DNA of 64,000 nucleotides from Pseudomonas fluorescens. Its GTDB lineage: Bacteria > Pseudomonadota > Gammaproteobacteria > Pseudomonadales > Pseudomonadaceae. This document shows, piece by piece, positions 15,143 to 23,261 of the stretch. Under the pieces are notes generated by a model. The model searched no databases. It was given only the letters and a program-made list of their open reading frames with translations, and was not told the DNA's origin. Numbering within the stretch: the stretch's first letter is position 1; each line of letters starts with the position of its first letter. Location: assembly GCA_902825215.1 (NCBI GenBank), contig LR782234.1:2542001-2606000 (forward strand), read 5' to 3'. A program made the translations under genes and the position numbers.

Positions 15143-17523
15143 CTTCCTTGATCACTCCCCAGCAGGAAAAGGCGACGGTTCTCGAACGCCTGATTTTCAA
15201 CAACCGCCCGGCCGTGATTCTGATCTGTCTGGTGGTGAGCGTCTTTCTGTTCTGGCAGGCCACGCTGATCCGGCCGTCGACCAGTTTCGAAAAAATGATC
15301 CCGCTGCAGCATCCCTTCATCGAAAAGATGATGGAACACCGCAACGATCTGGCGAACCTTGGCAACACCGTGCGTATCTCGGTGGAAGCCACTGACGGCG
15401 ACATCTTCTCCAAGGAGTACATGGAGACCCTGCGGCAGATCAACGACGAGGTGTTCTACATCTCCGGCGTCGACCGTTCCGGGCTGAAGTCGCTGTGGAG
15501 CCCGAGCGTACGCTGGACCGAAGTGACCGAAGAAGGCTTCGCCGGCGGTGAAGTGATCCCGCAGAGCTACAACGGCTCGCAGGACAGCCTCGATCTGCTG
15601 CGCAACAACGTGCTCAAGTCCGGCCAGGTCGGGCGCCTGGTGGCCAACGATTTCAAGTCGAGCATCGTCGACATTCCGCTGCTCGAGTCGTATCCCGACC
15701 CGCAGGATCAGGGCAAGTTGCTGGCACTGGATTACCGCCAGTTCTCCCATGAGCTCGAAGACAAGATCCGCAACAAGTTCGAAGCGCAGAACCCCAACGT
15801 CAAGATCCACATCGTCGGTTTCGCCAAGAAGGTCGGCGACCTGATCGACGGTCTGGTGATGGTGGTGCTGTTCTTCGGCGTCGCGTTCGTCATCACCCTG
15901 ATCCTGCTGCTGTGGTTCACCAACTGCGTGCGCAGCACCATCGCAGTGCTGAGTACGACGCTGGTCGCGGTGGTCTGGCAGCTCGGCTTGATGCACTTCT
16001 TCGGATTCGGCCTCGATCCGTATTCGATGCTGGTGCCGTTCCTGATCTTCGCCATCGGCATTTCCCATGGCGTACAGAAGATCAACGGTATCGCCCTGCA
16101 ATCCAGCGAGGCCGATAACGCGCTGACGGCTGCACGGCGCACCTTCCGGCAGTTGTTCCTGCCGGGGATGATCGCGATTCTCGCCGATGCGGTGGGCTTC
16201 ATTACGCTGCTGATCATCGACATCGGCGTGATCCGTGAACTGGCGATCGGTGCGTCCATCGGCGTGGCGGTGATCGTCTTCACCAACCTGATCCTGCTGC
16301 CGGTGGCGATTTCCTATGTCGGCATCAGCAAGCGCGCGATCGCCAAGAGCAAGAAAGATGCGAACCGCGAACACCCGTTCTGGCGCCTGCTGTCGAACTT
16401 CGCCAATCCGAAAGTTGCACGCATCTCGGTGGTGCTGGCGCTGATCGCTTTCGGCGGCGGCCTCTGGTACAGCCAGAACCTGAAAATCGGCGACCTCGAC
16501 CAGGGCGCGCCGGAACTGCGTCCGGACTCGCGCTATAACAAGGACAACAACTTCATCATCAACAACTACTCGACCAGTTCCGACGTGCTGGTGGTGATGG
16601 TCAAGACCAAGGCCGAAGGCTGCTCGCGCTACGAAGCCATGGCGCCGATCGATCAGTTGATGTGGAAGATGCAGAACACCGAGGGCGTGCAGTCGGCGAT
16701 CTCGCTGGTGACCGTGTCCAAGCAGATGATCAAGGGCATGAACGAGGGCAACCTGAAATGGGAAACCCTGTCGCGCAACCCGGACGTGCTGAACAACTCG
16801 ATCGCCCGCGCCGATGGTCTGTACAACAACAGTTGCTCATTGGCGCCGGTGCTGGTGTTCCTCAACGATCACAAGGCGGAAACCCTTGATCGTGCGGTGA
16901 ACGCGGTGCAGGAATTCGCCAAGGAAAACAACAAGGACGGCCTGGAATTCATCCTCGCCGCCGGTAACGCCGGGATCGAAGCGGCCACCAACGAAGTCAT
17001 CAAACAGGCTGAACTGACCATCCTGATTCTGGTGTACATCTGCGTCGCGGTGATGTGCATGATCACCTTCCGCTCGTGGGCGGCAACCCTGTGCATCGTC
17101 CTGCCGCTGGTACTGACCTCGGTCCTCGGCAACGCGCTGATGGCGTTCATGGGCATCGGCGTGAAGGTTGCGACCTTGCCGGTGGTGGCGCTGGGGGTGG
17201 GGATTGGCGTGGACTACGGCATCTACATCTACAGCCGTCTGGAAAGTTTCCTGCGTGCCGGGCTGCCGTTGCAGGAAGCCTATTACCAGACCCTGAAGTC
17301 GACCGGTAAAGCCGTGCTGTTCACCGGCTTGTGTCTGGCAATCGGCGTGTGCACGTGGATCTTCTCGGCGATCAAGTTCCAGGCTGACATGGGGTTGATG
17401 CTGACGTTCATGTTGTTGTGGAACATGTTTGGCGCGCTGTGGCTGTTGCCGGCGCTGGCGAAGTTCCTGATCAAGCCGGAGAAACTGGCGGGGCAGAAGG
17501 GGAATTCGTTGTTTGCGCATTGA
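15139..17523 (+). CDS. RND/MMPL-family exporter
   Basis: A 794-residue inner-membrane protein with the duplicated RND layout. One transmembrane helix near 25-45 precedes a periplasmic loop, then about five helices (about 230-400). A second helix near 430 and periplasmic loop precede about five more helices (about 625-775). It lacks the tripartite-pump length (about 1000 residues), so it belongs to the MMPL/SSD-like group, often linked to lipids or hydrophobic acyl compounds. It overlaps the YCF48-like gene by 4 nt and is followed by a strong terminator. The cargo is not known. Confidence 0.88.
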   Translation: MTSLITPQQEKATVLERLIFNNRPAVILICLVVSVFLFWQATLIRPSTSFEKMIPLQHPFIEKMMEHRNDLANLGNTVRISVEATDGDIFSKEYMETLRQINDEVFYISGVDRSGLKSLWSPSVRWTEVTEEGFAGGEVIPQSYNGSQDSLDLLRNNVLKSGQVGRLVANDFKSSIVDIPLLESYPDPQDQGKLLALDYRQFSHELEDKIRNKFEAQNPNVKIHIVGFAKKVGDLIDGLVMVVLFFGVAFVITLILLLWFTNCVRSTIAVLSTTLVAVVWQLGLMHFFGFGLDPYSMLVPFLIFAIGISHGVQKINGIALQSSEADNALTAARRTFRQLFLPGMIAILADAVGFITLLIIDIGVIRELAIGASIGVAVIVFTNLILLPVAISYVGISKRAIAKSKKDANREHPFWRLLSNFANPKVARISVVLALIAFGGGLWYSQNLKIGDLDQGAPELRPDSRYNKDNNFIINNYSTSSDVLVVMVKTKAEGCSRYEAMAPIDQLMWKMQNTEGVQSAISLVTVSKQMIKGMNEGNLKWETLSRNPDVLNNSIARADGLYNNSCSLAPVLVFLNDHKAETLDRAVNAVQEFAKENNKDGLEFILAAGNAGIEAATNEVIKQAELTILILVYICVAVMCMITFRSWAATLCIVLPLVLTSVLGNALMAFMGIGVKVATLPVVALGVGIGVDYGIYIYSRLESFLRAGLPLQEAYYQTLKSTGKAVLFTGLCLAIGVCTWIFSAIKFQADMGLMLTFMLLWNMFGALWLLPALAKFLIKPEKLAGQKGNSLFAH

Positions 17524-17542
17524 TCTGAGTGGCTGAAACGAC

Positions 17543-17576
17543 AAAGCCGCAACCTTTGGGGGTTGCGGCTTTTTTT
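17543..17576 (+). terminator. Rho-independent terminator after the RND gene
   Basis: AAGCCGCAACC pairs with GGTTGCGGCTT around a short loop, followed by a run of seven T. Confidence 0.93.
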
Positions 17577-17601
17577 GTGGATCAGGATCAAGATCAACAA
17601 C

Positions 17602-17914
17602 CCCTCACCCTAACCCTCTCCCGGAGGGAGAGGGGACTGATTGGGGGATATTGGAGATTTGCAGCGACCTGAGCGCTCTGCTGTGAATCCATAATCGACT
17701 CGGTTATTCAGGTCGACGTATGACGAAACACAACTCGGTCGGTCCTCTCTACCTCTGGGAGGGGGAGAGGGGACTGATTGGGGGATATTGGAGATTTGCA
17801 GCGACCTGAGCGCTTTGCTGTGAATCCATCATCGACTCGGTGATTCAGGTCGACGTATGACGAAACACGACTCGGTCGGTCCCCTCCACCTCTGGGAGAG
17901 GGCTAGGGTGAGGG
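17602..17914. repeat. Tandem 137-bp duplication between inverted 21-bp ends
   Basis: Two near-identical 137-bp units (17628-17764 and 17765-17901) stand head to tail, differing at only a few positions. The block is flanked by CCCTCACCCTAACCCTCTCCC (17602 on) and by its inverted complement with one mismatch (17894-17914). The ends match a GGGAGAGGG-type palindromic repeat common in pseudomonads. No reading frame is convincing inside. It occupies the gap between the RND and GntR genes. Confidence 0.88.
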
Positions 17915-17930
17915 CAGGCGGTCTGAAGCC

Positions 17931-18650
17931 TTAAGAAAGCTCAGCGCCAAGCACAACACTCAGCGCACTCCGCGCATCATCCAGTTGCACCAGCGTCGCA
18001 TGCCTTGCACCCAGTGCATCGCGGTTTTCAATGGCAGTCAGAATCGCCTTGTGCCGAGGCAACGCCAATTCATGCAGATTCGGCCGCTGATTCGAATGCT
18101 TCAACGCCTCGGCAATCGCCACCGCCAACATGTTGCACAGATTCGCCAGCAAATCATTGTGCGTCGCGTCGGCAATCCGGCTGTGGAAATCCAGGTCCGG
18201 CTGCAACAAGGCTTCCGGCGTCGGCGCCGCTTCCATGCGTTGATACGCTTCGGTGATAGCGGCAATGTCGGCATCGGTGGCGTGCTGAGCGGCGAGGGCG
18301 GCAGCGGCGGGTTCGATGATGCTGCGCACGCTGGTCAGGACGTTGAAGAATTCATTCTGCGGGCTGCTCTGCATCAGCCAGTGCAGCACGTCCGGGTCGA
18401 GCATGTGCCATTCGCGGCGCGCCTTGACCACCGTGCCGACGCGCGGTTTGGAGTACACCAGCCCCTTGGCCACCAGCACCCGTGTGGCTTCGCGCAACAC
18501 CGGCCGGCTGACCGCGTACTCCTCGCAGAGCAGGGCTTCGGCGGGCAGTTTATCGTCGGGCAAAAAGCGTCCGGAGACGATCTGCATGCCCAGTTCCTGG
18601 ACGATGCGCGAGTGCATGCTTTTACGGTCGGAGGGTTTGCGGTAATCCAT
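17931..18650 (-). CDS. GntR-family regulator (FadR subfamily) of the sugar-acid cluster
   Basis: A 239-residue protein. The winged helix-turn-helix is at about 10-75 (HSRIVQELGMQIVSGRFLPD, then EEYAVSRPVLREATRVLVAKG). An FCD domain follows, with LDFHSRIADATHNDLLANLCNML. Its DgoR/LldR-like spacing suits control by a sugar acid. It lies next to the arabonate-type dehydratase gene, separated by a repeat element, and probably represses the divergent dehydratase and MFS-araD1-aldehyde dehydrogenase units. Confidence 0.87.
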   Translation of the reverse strand: MDYRKPSDRKSMHSRIVQELGMQIVSGRFLPDDKLPAEALLCEEYAVSRPVLREATRVLVAKGLVYSKPRVGTVVKARREWHMLDPDVLHWLMQSSPQNEFFNVLTSVRSIIEPAAAALAAQHATDADIAAITEAYQRMEAAPTPEALLQPDLDFHSRIADATHNDLLANLCNMLAVAIAEALKHSNQRPNLHELALPRHKAILTAIENRDALGARHATLVQLDDARSALSVVLGAELS

Positions 18651-18724
18651 GGGGAGTGGCGCGATCCTGAGCGATGGAGATGCCGCGCATCATAGCAGGC
18701 ACGGCGCAATCTTGAGTCGGGCAA

Positions 18725-18839
18725 TGATCGTTCCCACGCTCCGCGTGGGAATGCAGCCCGGGACGCTCTGCGTCCCATTTCCGAGCTGGAACGCGGAGCG
18801 TCCCTTGAGGCATTCCCACGCGGAGCGTGGGAACGATCG
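18725..18839. repeat. Dispersed GATCGTTCCCACGC repeat
   Basis: About 115 bp, TGATCGTTCCCACGC on the left and GCGTGGGAACGATCG on the right, with the same internal GGGACGCTCTGCGTCCC palindrome as the copy at 8193. Confidence 0.88.
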
Positions 18840-18848
18840 GTGGGGCTA

Positions 18849-20585
18849 TCAGTGCGAGTGGCGCGGTACTTCAGCACCACGGCAGCCGACCAGGAAGTCA
18901 AAGTCGCAACCCTGATCCGCTTGCAGCACATGGTCGATGTACAGCTGACGATAACCGCCCACCAGCAATTGCTGCGGTGGCTGCAGGTCGGCCATGCGCG
19001 CGGCGAGTTCGGCATCGGAGATGTCCAGGTGCAAACGTCCGCTGGCGCAGTCGAGCTCGATCCAGTCACCTTCCTTCACCGTCGCCAAAGGCCCCCCGGC
19101 CGCCGCTTCCGGCGCGACATGCAAGACCACCGTGCCGTAGGCGGTGCCGCTCATCCGCGCATCGGAAATGCGCACCATGTCGGTCACACCTTGCGCCAAC
19201 AGCTTGGCCGGCAAGCCCATGTTGCCGACTTCGGCCATGCCCGGATAACCCTTCGGCCCGCAGTTCTTCATGACCAGAATCGAGTCTTTATCGACGTCCA
19301 GCTCCGGATCGTTGATCCGCGCCTTGTACATGTCGAAGTTCTCGAACACCACAGCGCGGCCGCGATGCTGCATCAGTTCAGCAGTGGCGGCGGACGGCTT
19401 GAGCACCGCACCCAGCGGCGCGAGGTTGCCGCGCAGTACGCAGATACCGCCGTCGGCGCGGATCGGATTGTCCAGCGTGCGGATCACTTCGTCTTCGCCG
19501 TAGATCGGCGCGTCCTTGGTGTTCTCGCCGATCGACTTGCCGTTGACGGTCAGCGCGTGCGGATTCGGGATCAGATTGGCTTCGCCGAGGCGACGCAGCA
19601 CCGCAGGCAAACCACCGGCGTAGTAGAACTCTTCCATCAGGAAGCGCCCGGACGGCTGCAGGTCGACGATGGTCGGCATGCCGCGACCGATGCGCGTCCA
19701 GTCGTCCAGATCAAGTTCGACGCCTATGCGCCCGGCGATGGCTTTCAAGTGAATTACAGCGTTGGTCGAACCACCGATGGCGGCGTTGACGCGGATGGCG
19801 TTTTCGAAGGCTTCCTTGGTGAGGATTTTCGACAGTTTCAGGTCTTCACGCACCATTTCCACGGCACGCATGCCGGACATGTGCGCCAGCACGTAACGGC
19901 GCGCATCCACTGCCGGGATCGCCGCGTTATGGGGCAGGGAAGTGCCCAGTGCTTCGGCCATGCAGGCCATGGTCGACGCGGTGCCCATGGTGTTGCAGGT
20001 GCCTGCCGAGCGCGACATGCCGCCTTCGGCCGCGAGGAAATCGTCGATGGTAATGGTGCCGGCCTTGACCTGTTCGCTGAGCTGCCAGACCACCGTGCCC
20101 GAGCCAATGTCCTTGCCCTTGTGCTTGCCGTTGAGCATCGGCCCGCCGGTGACAACGATCGCCGGCACGTCGCAACTGGCCGCGCCCATCAGCAGCGCCG
20201 GGGTGGTCTTGTCGCAACCGGTCAGCAGCACCACGCCGTCTATCGGGTTGCCGCGAATCGCTTCTTCAACGTCCATGCTCGCCAGGTTGCGGGTGAGCAT
20301 GGCGGTCGGGCGCAGGTTCGATTCGCCGTTAGAGAACACTGGAAATTCCACTGGAAAACCACCGGCCTCGATCACGCCGCGTTTGACGTGTTCGGCGATC
20401 TGGCGGAAGTGCGCGTTGCACGGCGTCAGCTCCGACCAGGTGTTGCAGATGCCGATGATTGGCTTGCCGTGAAACTGGTGGTCGGCGATGCCCTGATTCT
20501 TCATCCAGCTGCGGTACATGAAGCCGTTCTTGTCGGCCGTGCCAAACCATTGGGCGGAGCGCAGGGTGGGTTTCTTATCAGCCAT
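18849..20585 (-). CDS. araC: IlvD/EDD-family sugar-acid dehydratase, probably L-arabonate dehydratase
   Basis: A 578-residue iron-sulfur dehydratase. The cluster-binding cysteines are visible as C56 (ICNTWSELTPCN), C124 (LTGCDKTTPA) and C197 (SRSAGTCNTMG). The length and the N-terminal MYRSWMKNQGI pattern fit the arabonate/xylonate dehydratase branch rather than IlvD or Edd. It would convert L-arabonate (or a close pentonate) to 2-keto-3-deoxy-pentonate. The divergent AraD1 and ketoglutarate semialdehyde dehydrogenase genes supply the next two steps. The symbol follows arabonate dehydratase naming and is unrelated to the regulator AraC. Exact sugar acid is inferred. Confidence 0.85.
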   Translation of the reverse strand: MADKKPTLRSAQWFGTADKNGFMYRSWMKNQGIADHQFHGKPIIGICNTWSELTPCNAHFRQIAEHVKRGVIEAGGFPVEFPVFSNGESNLRPTAMLTRNLASMDVEEAIRGNPIDGVVLLTGCDKTTPALLMGAASCDVPAIVVTGGPMLNGKHKGKDIGSGTVVWQLSEQVKAGTITIDDFLAAEGGMSRSAGTCNTMGTASTMACMAEALGTSLPHNAAIPAVDARRYVLAHMSGMRAVEMVREDLKLSKILTKEAFENAIRVNAAIGGSTNAVIHLKAIAGRIGVELDLDDWTRIGRGMPTIVDLQPSGRFLMEEFYYAGGLPAVLRRLGEANLIPNPHALTVNGKSIGENTKDAPIYGEDEVIRTLDNPIRADGGICVLRGNLAPLGAVLKPSAATAELMQHRGRAVVFENFDMYKARINDPELDVDKDSILVMKNCGPKGYPGMAEVGNMGLPAKLLAQGVTDMVRISDARMSGTAYGTVVLHVAPEAAAGGPLATVKEGDWIELDCASGRLHLDISDAELAARMADLQPPQQLLVGGYRQLYIDHVLQADQGCDFDFLVGCRGAEVPRHSH

Positions 20586-20607
20586 GATCGATTCTCTTAT
20601 TGTATGA

Positions 20608-20691
20608 CTATAGTGTTCCAGTGATGGCCTAACATAAGCGTAAATTCGCAGCTTTGGAAGTGTTGTTGCGTAATTAGTATTACTATATAGT
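20608..20691. promoter_or_regulatory. Palindromes in the divergent promoter region, candidate GntR sites
   Basis: The 194-bp gap between the dehydratase and MFS genes contains ACTATAGT (20608-20615), TAGTATTACTA (20675-20685) and ACTATATAGT (20682-20691), all perfect palindromes in an otherwise AT-richer stretch. They lie where a regulator could control both divergent units. Identity of the bound protein is inferred. Confidence 0.35.
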
Positions 20692-20779
20692 CGTTTTCGA
20701 CGGAGGGATGGCCCTGGCTGCTTTACGGCGAGAGGCGTCCCCCGAGGTTCTATAAAAACAACAATCGGAGACCGATCTC

Positions 20780-22102
20780 ATGAGCCAGGAATTGCGGCTT
20801 ATCCGGCGCATCACACTGAAACTGATTCCCTTCCTGATCCTGCTGTACCTGATCGCCTATGTGGATCGCTCCGCCGTCGGCTTCGCCAAGCTGCACATGG
20901 GCGCCGACATCGGCATTGGCGACGCGGCGTATGGCCTGGGCGCCGGGCTGTTCTTCATTGGCTACTTCCTACTCGAAATCCCCAGCAACCTGATGCTCGA
21001 ACGCTTTGGCGCGCGGCGCTGGTTTGCGCGGATCATGATCACCTGGGGCGCGATCACCATCGGCATGGCTTTCGTTCAGGGGCCGCACAGCTTCTATGTG
21101 ATGCGCTTTCTGCTCGGCGCGGCCGAGGCGGGCTTCTTTCCCGGCGTGCTGTACTACATCACCCAATGGTTCCCGGTGCGCCATCGCGGAAAGATCCTCG
21201 GGTTGTTCATCCTCTCGCAACCGATCGCGATGATGATCACCGGTCCCGTGTCCGGCGGCTTGCTCGGCATGGACGGCATCCTCGGCCTGCACGGCTGGCA
21301 GTGGCTGTTCATCGTCATCGGCACCCCGGCGATCCTGCTGACCTGGCCGGTGCTGCGCTGGTTGCCGGACGGCCCGCAGCAAGTGAAATGGATGGATCAG
21401 TCTGAGAAAGACTGGCTGACCGGCGAATTGAAAAAGGATCTGCAGGAATACGGCCAGACCCGTCACGGCAATCCGCTGCATGCGCTCAAAGACAAGCGCG
21501 TGTTGCTGCTGGCGCTGTTCTACCTGCCAGTGACCCTGAGCATTTATGGCCTCGGCCTGTGGCTGCCGACGCTGATCAAGCAGTTTGGCGGCAGCGATCT
21601 GGTCACCGGTTTCGTCTCCTCGGTGCCGTACATCTTCGGGATCATTGGCTTGCTGATCATTCCGCGCAGCTCCGACCGTTTGAATGATCGCTACGGGCAC
21701 CTCGCGGTTTTGTATGTGCTCGGCGCTGTCGGTCTGTTCATGAGTGCGTGGCTGTCGATGCCGGTGGCACAACTGGCGGCGCTGTGTCTGGTCGCTTTTG
21801 CGTTGTTCTCTTGCACGGCGGTGTTCTGGACCTTGCCGGGGCGGTTCTTTGCCGGCGCGAGCGCAGCGGCGGGGATCGCGCTGATCAACTCGGTGGGCAA
21901 TCTGGGCGGGTACATCGGTCCGTTCGTGATCGGCGCGTTGAAGGAATACACCGGCAATCTGGCTTCGGGGTTGTACTTCCTCTCGGGCGTAATGGTGTTC
22001 GGGCTGATTCTGACCGGCATCGTTTACCGCGTGCTGGAGCGCAAGCATGTGCTGCCGGTTGACCAGTTTGCTGCGAGTGCGCGCGGTGCGACCCGCACCT
22101 GA
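20780..22102 (+). CDS. MFS transporter, anion:cation symporter family (sugar-acid uptake)
   Basis: A 440-residue inner-membrane protein with about 12 helices. It has the ACS-family signature near the N-terminus (YVDRSAVGFAKLHM, then GYFLLEIPSNLMLERFGARRW). Relatives carry galactonate, glucarate, tartrate and similar acids with protons. It starts the plus-strand unit of the arabonate-type cluster and likely imports the sugar acid itself. That would explain why no arabinose dehydrogenase is present. Confidence 0.9.
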   Translation: MSQELRLIRRITLKLIPFLILLYLIAYVDRSAVGFAKLHMGADIGIGDAAYGLGAGLFFIGYFLLEIPSNLMLERFGARRWFARIMITWGAITIGMAFVQGPHSFYVMRFLLGAAEAGFFPGVLYYITQWFPVRHRGKILGLFILSQPIAMMITGPVSGGLLGMDGILGLHGWQWLFIVIGTPAILLTWPVLRWLPDGPQQVKWMDQSEKDWLTGELKKDLQEYGQTRHGNPLHALKDKRVLLLALFYLPVTLSIYGLGLWLPTLIKQFGGSDLVTGFVSSVPYIFGIIGLLIIPRSSDRLNDRYGHLAVLYVLGAVGLFMSAWLSMPVAQLAALCLVAFALFSCTAVFWTLPGRFFAGASAAAGIALINSVGNLGGYIGPFVIGALKEYTGNLASGLYFLSGVMVFGLILTGIVYRVLERKHVLPVDQFAASARGATRT

Positions 22103-22126
22103 CCCCGGACGATGATTCACCACCGA

Positions 22127-22221
22127 CCCTGTGGGAGCTGGCTTGCCAGCGATGACGGCGGCCTATCCGACATCGATGTGTCTGACAGATCGCTATCGCT
22201 GGCAAGCCAGCTCCCACAGGG
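22127..22221. repeat. REPIN (GCTGGCTTGCCAGC variant)
   Basis: Inverted REP arms CCCTGTGGGAGCTGGCTTGC and mirror image ending CCCACAGGG at 22221, between the MFS and AraD1 genes. Confidence 0.9.
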
Positions 22222-22259
22222 ATGCAGTGTTGCGGCATTTTGACTAAAGGAGAGAACGT

Positions 22260-23252
22260 ATGCATCTGGTTCAATTCGAATTAACCAACGGCGAGCGCCG
22301 CGTCGGCGTGGTCGACACGGCGCGGGTGCGTGAAGTGCAGGGCGCGCGCAGCGTACGCGATCTGGCGCTGGCCGCCATTGAGGCCGGCCACTCGCTGGAA
22401 CAGCACGTACAAACCCTCGGCTTCGGCGCCGATCACGATTACCCAGAACTGCTCGCCGAGCTGCGCATCCTGCCGCCACTGGACCACCCGGACCCGGCGC
22501 ACATGCTGGTCAGCGGCACCGGCCTGACCCACTTGGGCAGCGCCTCGGCGCGGGACAAAATGCACCAACAGGCCGGCGACGAAGCGGCGATGACCGACAC
22601 CATGCGCATTTTCAAATGGGGGCTGGAGGGTGGCAAACCGGCAGCGGGGCAGGCCGGCGTACAACCGGAGTGGTTCTACAAGGGTGACGGCAGCATCGTC
22701 GTGCGCCCGGGCCAGCCATTCCCGCTGCCACCGTTCGCCGAAGACGCCGGCGAGGAGCCGGAAATGGCCGGTCTCTACGTGATCGGCCACGACGGCAAAC
22801 CGTATCGCCTCGGCTTTGCGGTGGGCAACGAGTTCTCCGATCACGTCATGGAGCGCAAGAATTATCTGTACCTGGCGCATTCGAAATTGCGCAGTTGCAG
22901 TTACGGTCCGGAACTTCGCACCGGTGAATTGCCTCAACACCTTGCAGGCGCCAGTCGCATCCTGCGTGACGGTGAAGTGCTGTGGCAGAACGAGTTCCTC
23001 AGCGGCGAGGCCAACATGTGCCACAGCCTGGCGAACCTCGAGTATCACCACTTCAAATACCGGCAGTTCCTGCGTCCGGGCGACGTGCACATTCATTTCT
23101 TCGGCACCGCGACGCTGTCGTTCGCCGACGGCATTCGCACCCAACCGGGCGACGTGTTTGAAATCAGTCAGGCTGAGTTCGGCGCACCGCTGGTCAATGG
23201 TATCGTGCCGATCGACGCAGTGTTTGCCCCCGACAGCATTGGCACCCTTTAA
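22260..23252 (+). CDS. araD1: AraD1 family protein (FAH fold), probable 2-keto-3-deoxy-arabonate dehydratase
   Basis: A 330-residue fumarylacetoacetate-hydrolase-fold protein starting MHLVQFELTNGERRVGVVDT. The catalytic-domain features include VSGTGLTHLGSASARDKMHQ, GEEPEMAGLYVIGHDGKPYR and GNEFSDHVMERKNYLYLAHS, with the acidic metal-site residues of the family. In sugar-acid oxidative pathways this type replaces the DapA-like dehydratase and yields alpha-ketoglutarate semialdehyde. AAGGAG-type spacing and the next gene 9 nt downstream support an operon. The assignment rests on family pattern and context. Confidence 0.85.
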   Translation: MHLVQFELTNGERRVGVVDTARVREVQGARSVRDLALAAIEAGHSLEQHVQTLGFGADHDYPELLAELRILPPLDHPDPAHMLVSGTGLTHLGSASARDKMHQQAGDEAAMTDTMRIFKWGLEGGKPAAGQAGVQPEWFYKGDGSIVVRPGQPFPLPPFAEDAGEEPEMAGLYVIGHDGKPYRLGFAVGNEFSDHVMERKNYLYLAHSKLRSCSYGPELRTGELPQHLAGASRILRDGEVLWQNEFLSGEANMCHSLANLEYHHFKYRQFLRPGDVHIHFFGTATLSFADGIRTQPGDVFEISQAEFGAPLVNGIVPIDAVFAPDSIGTL

Positions 23253-23261
23253 GGAGATCCC

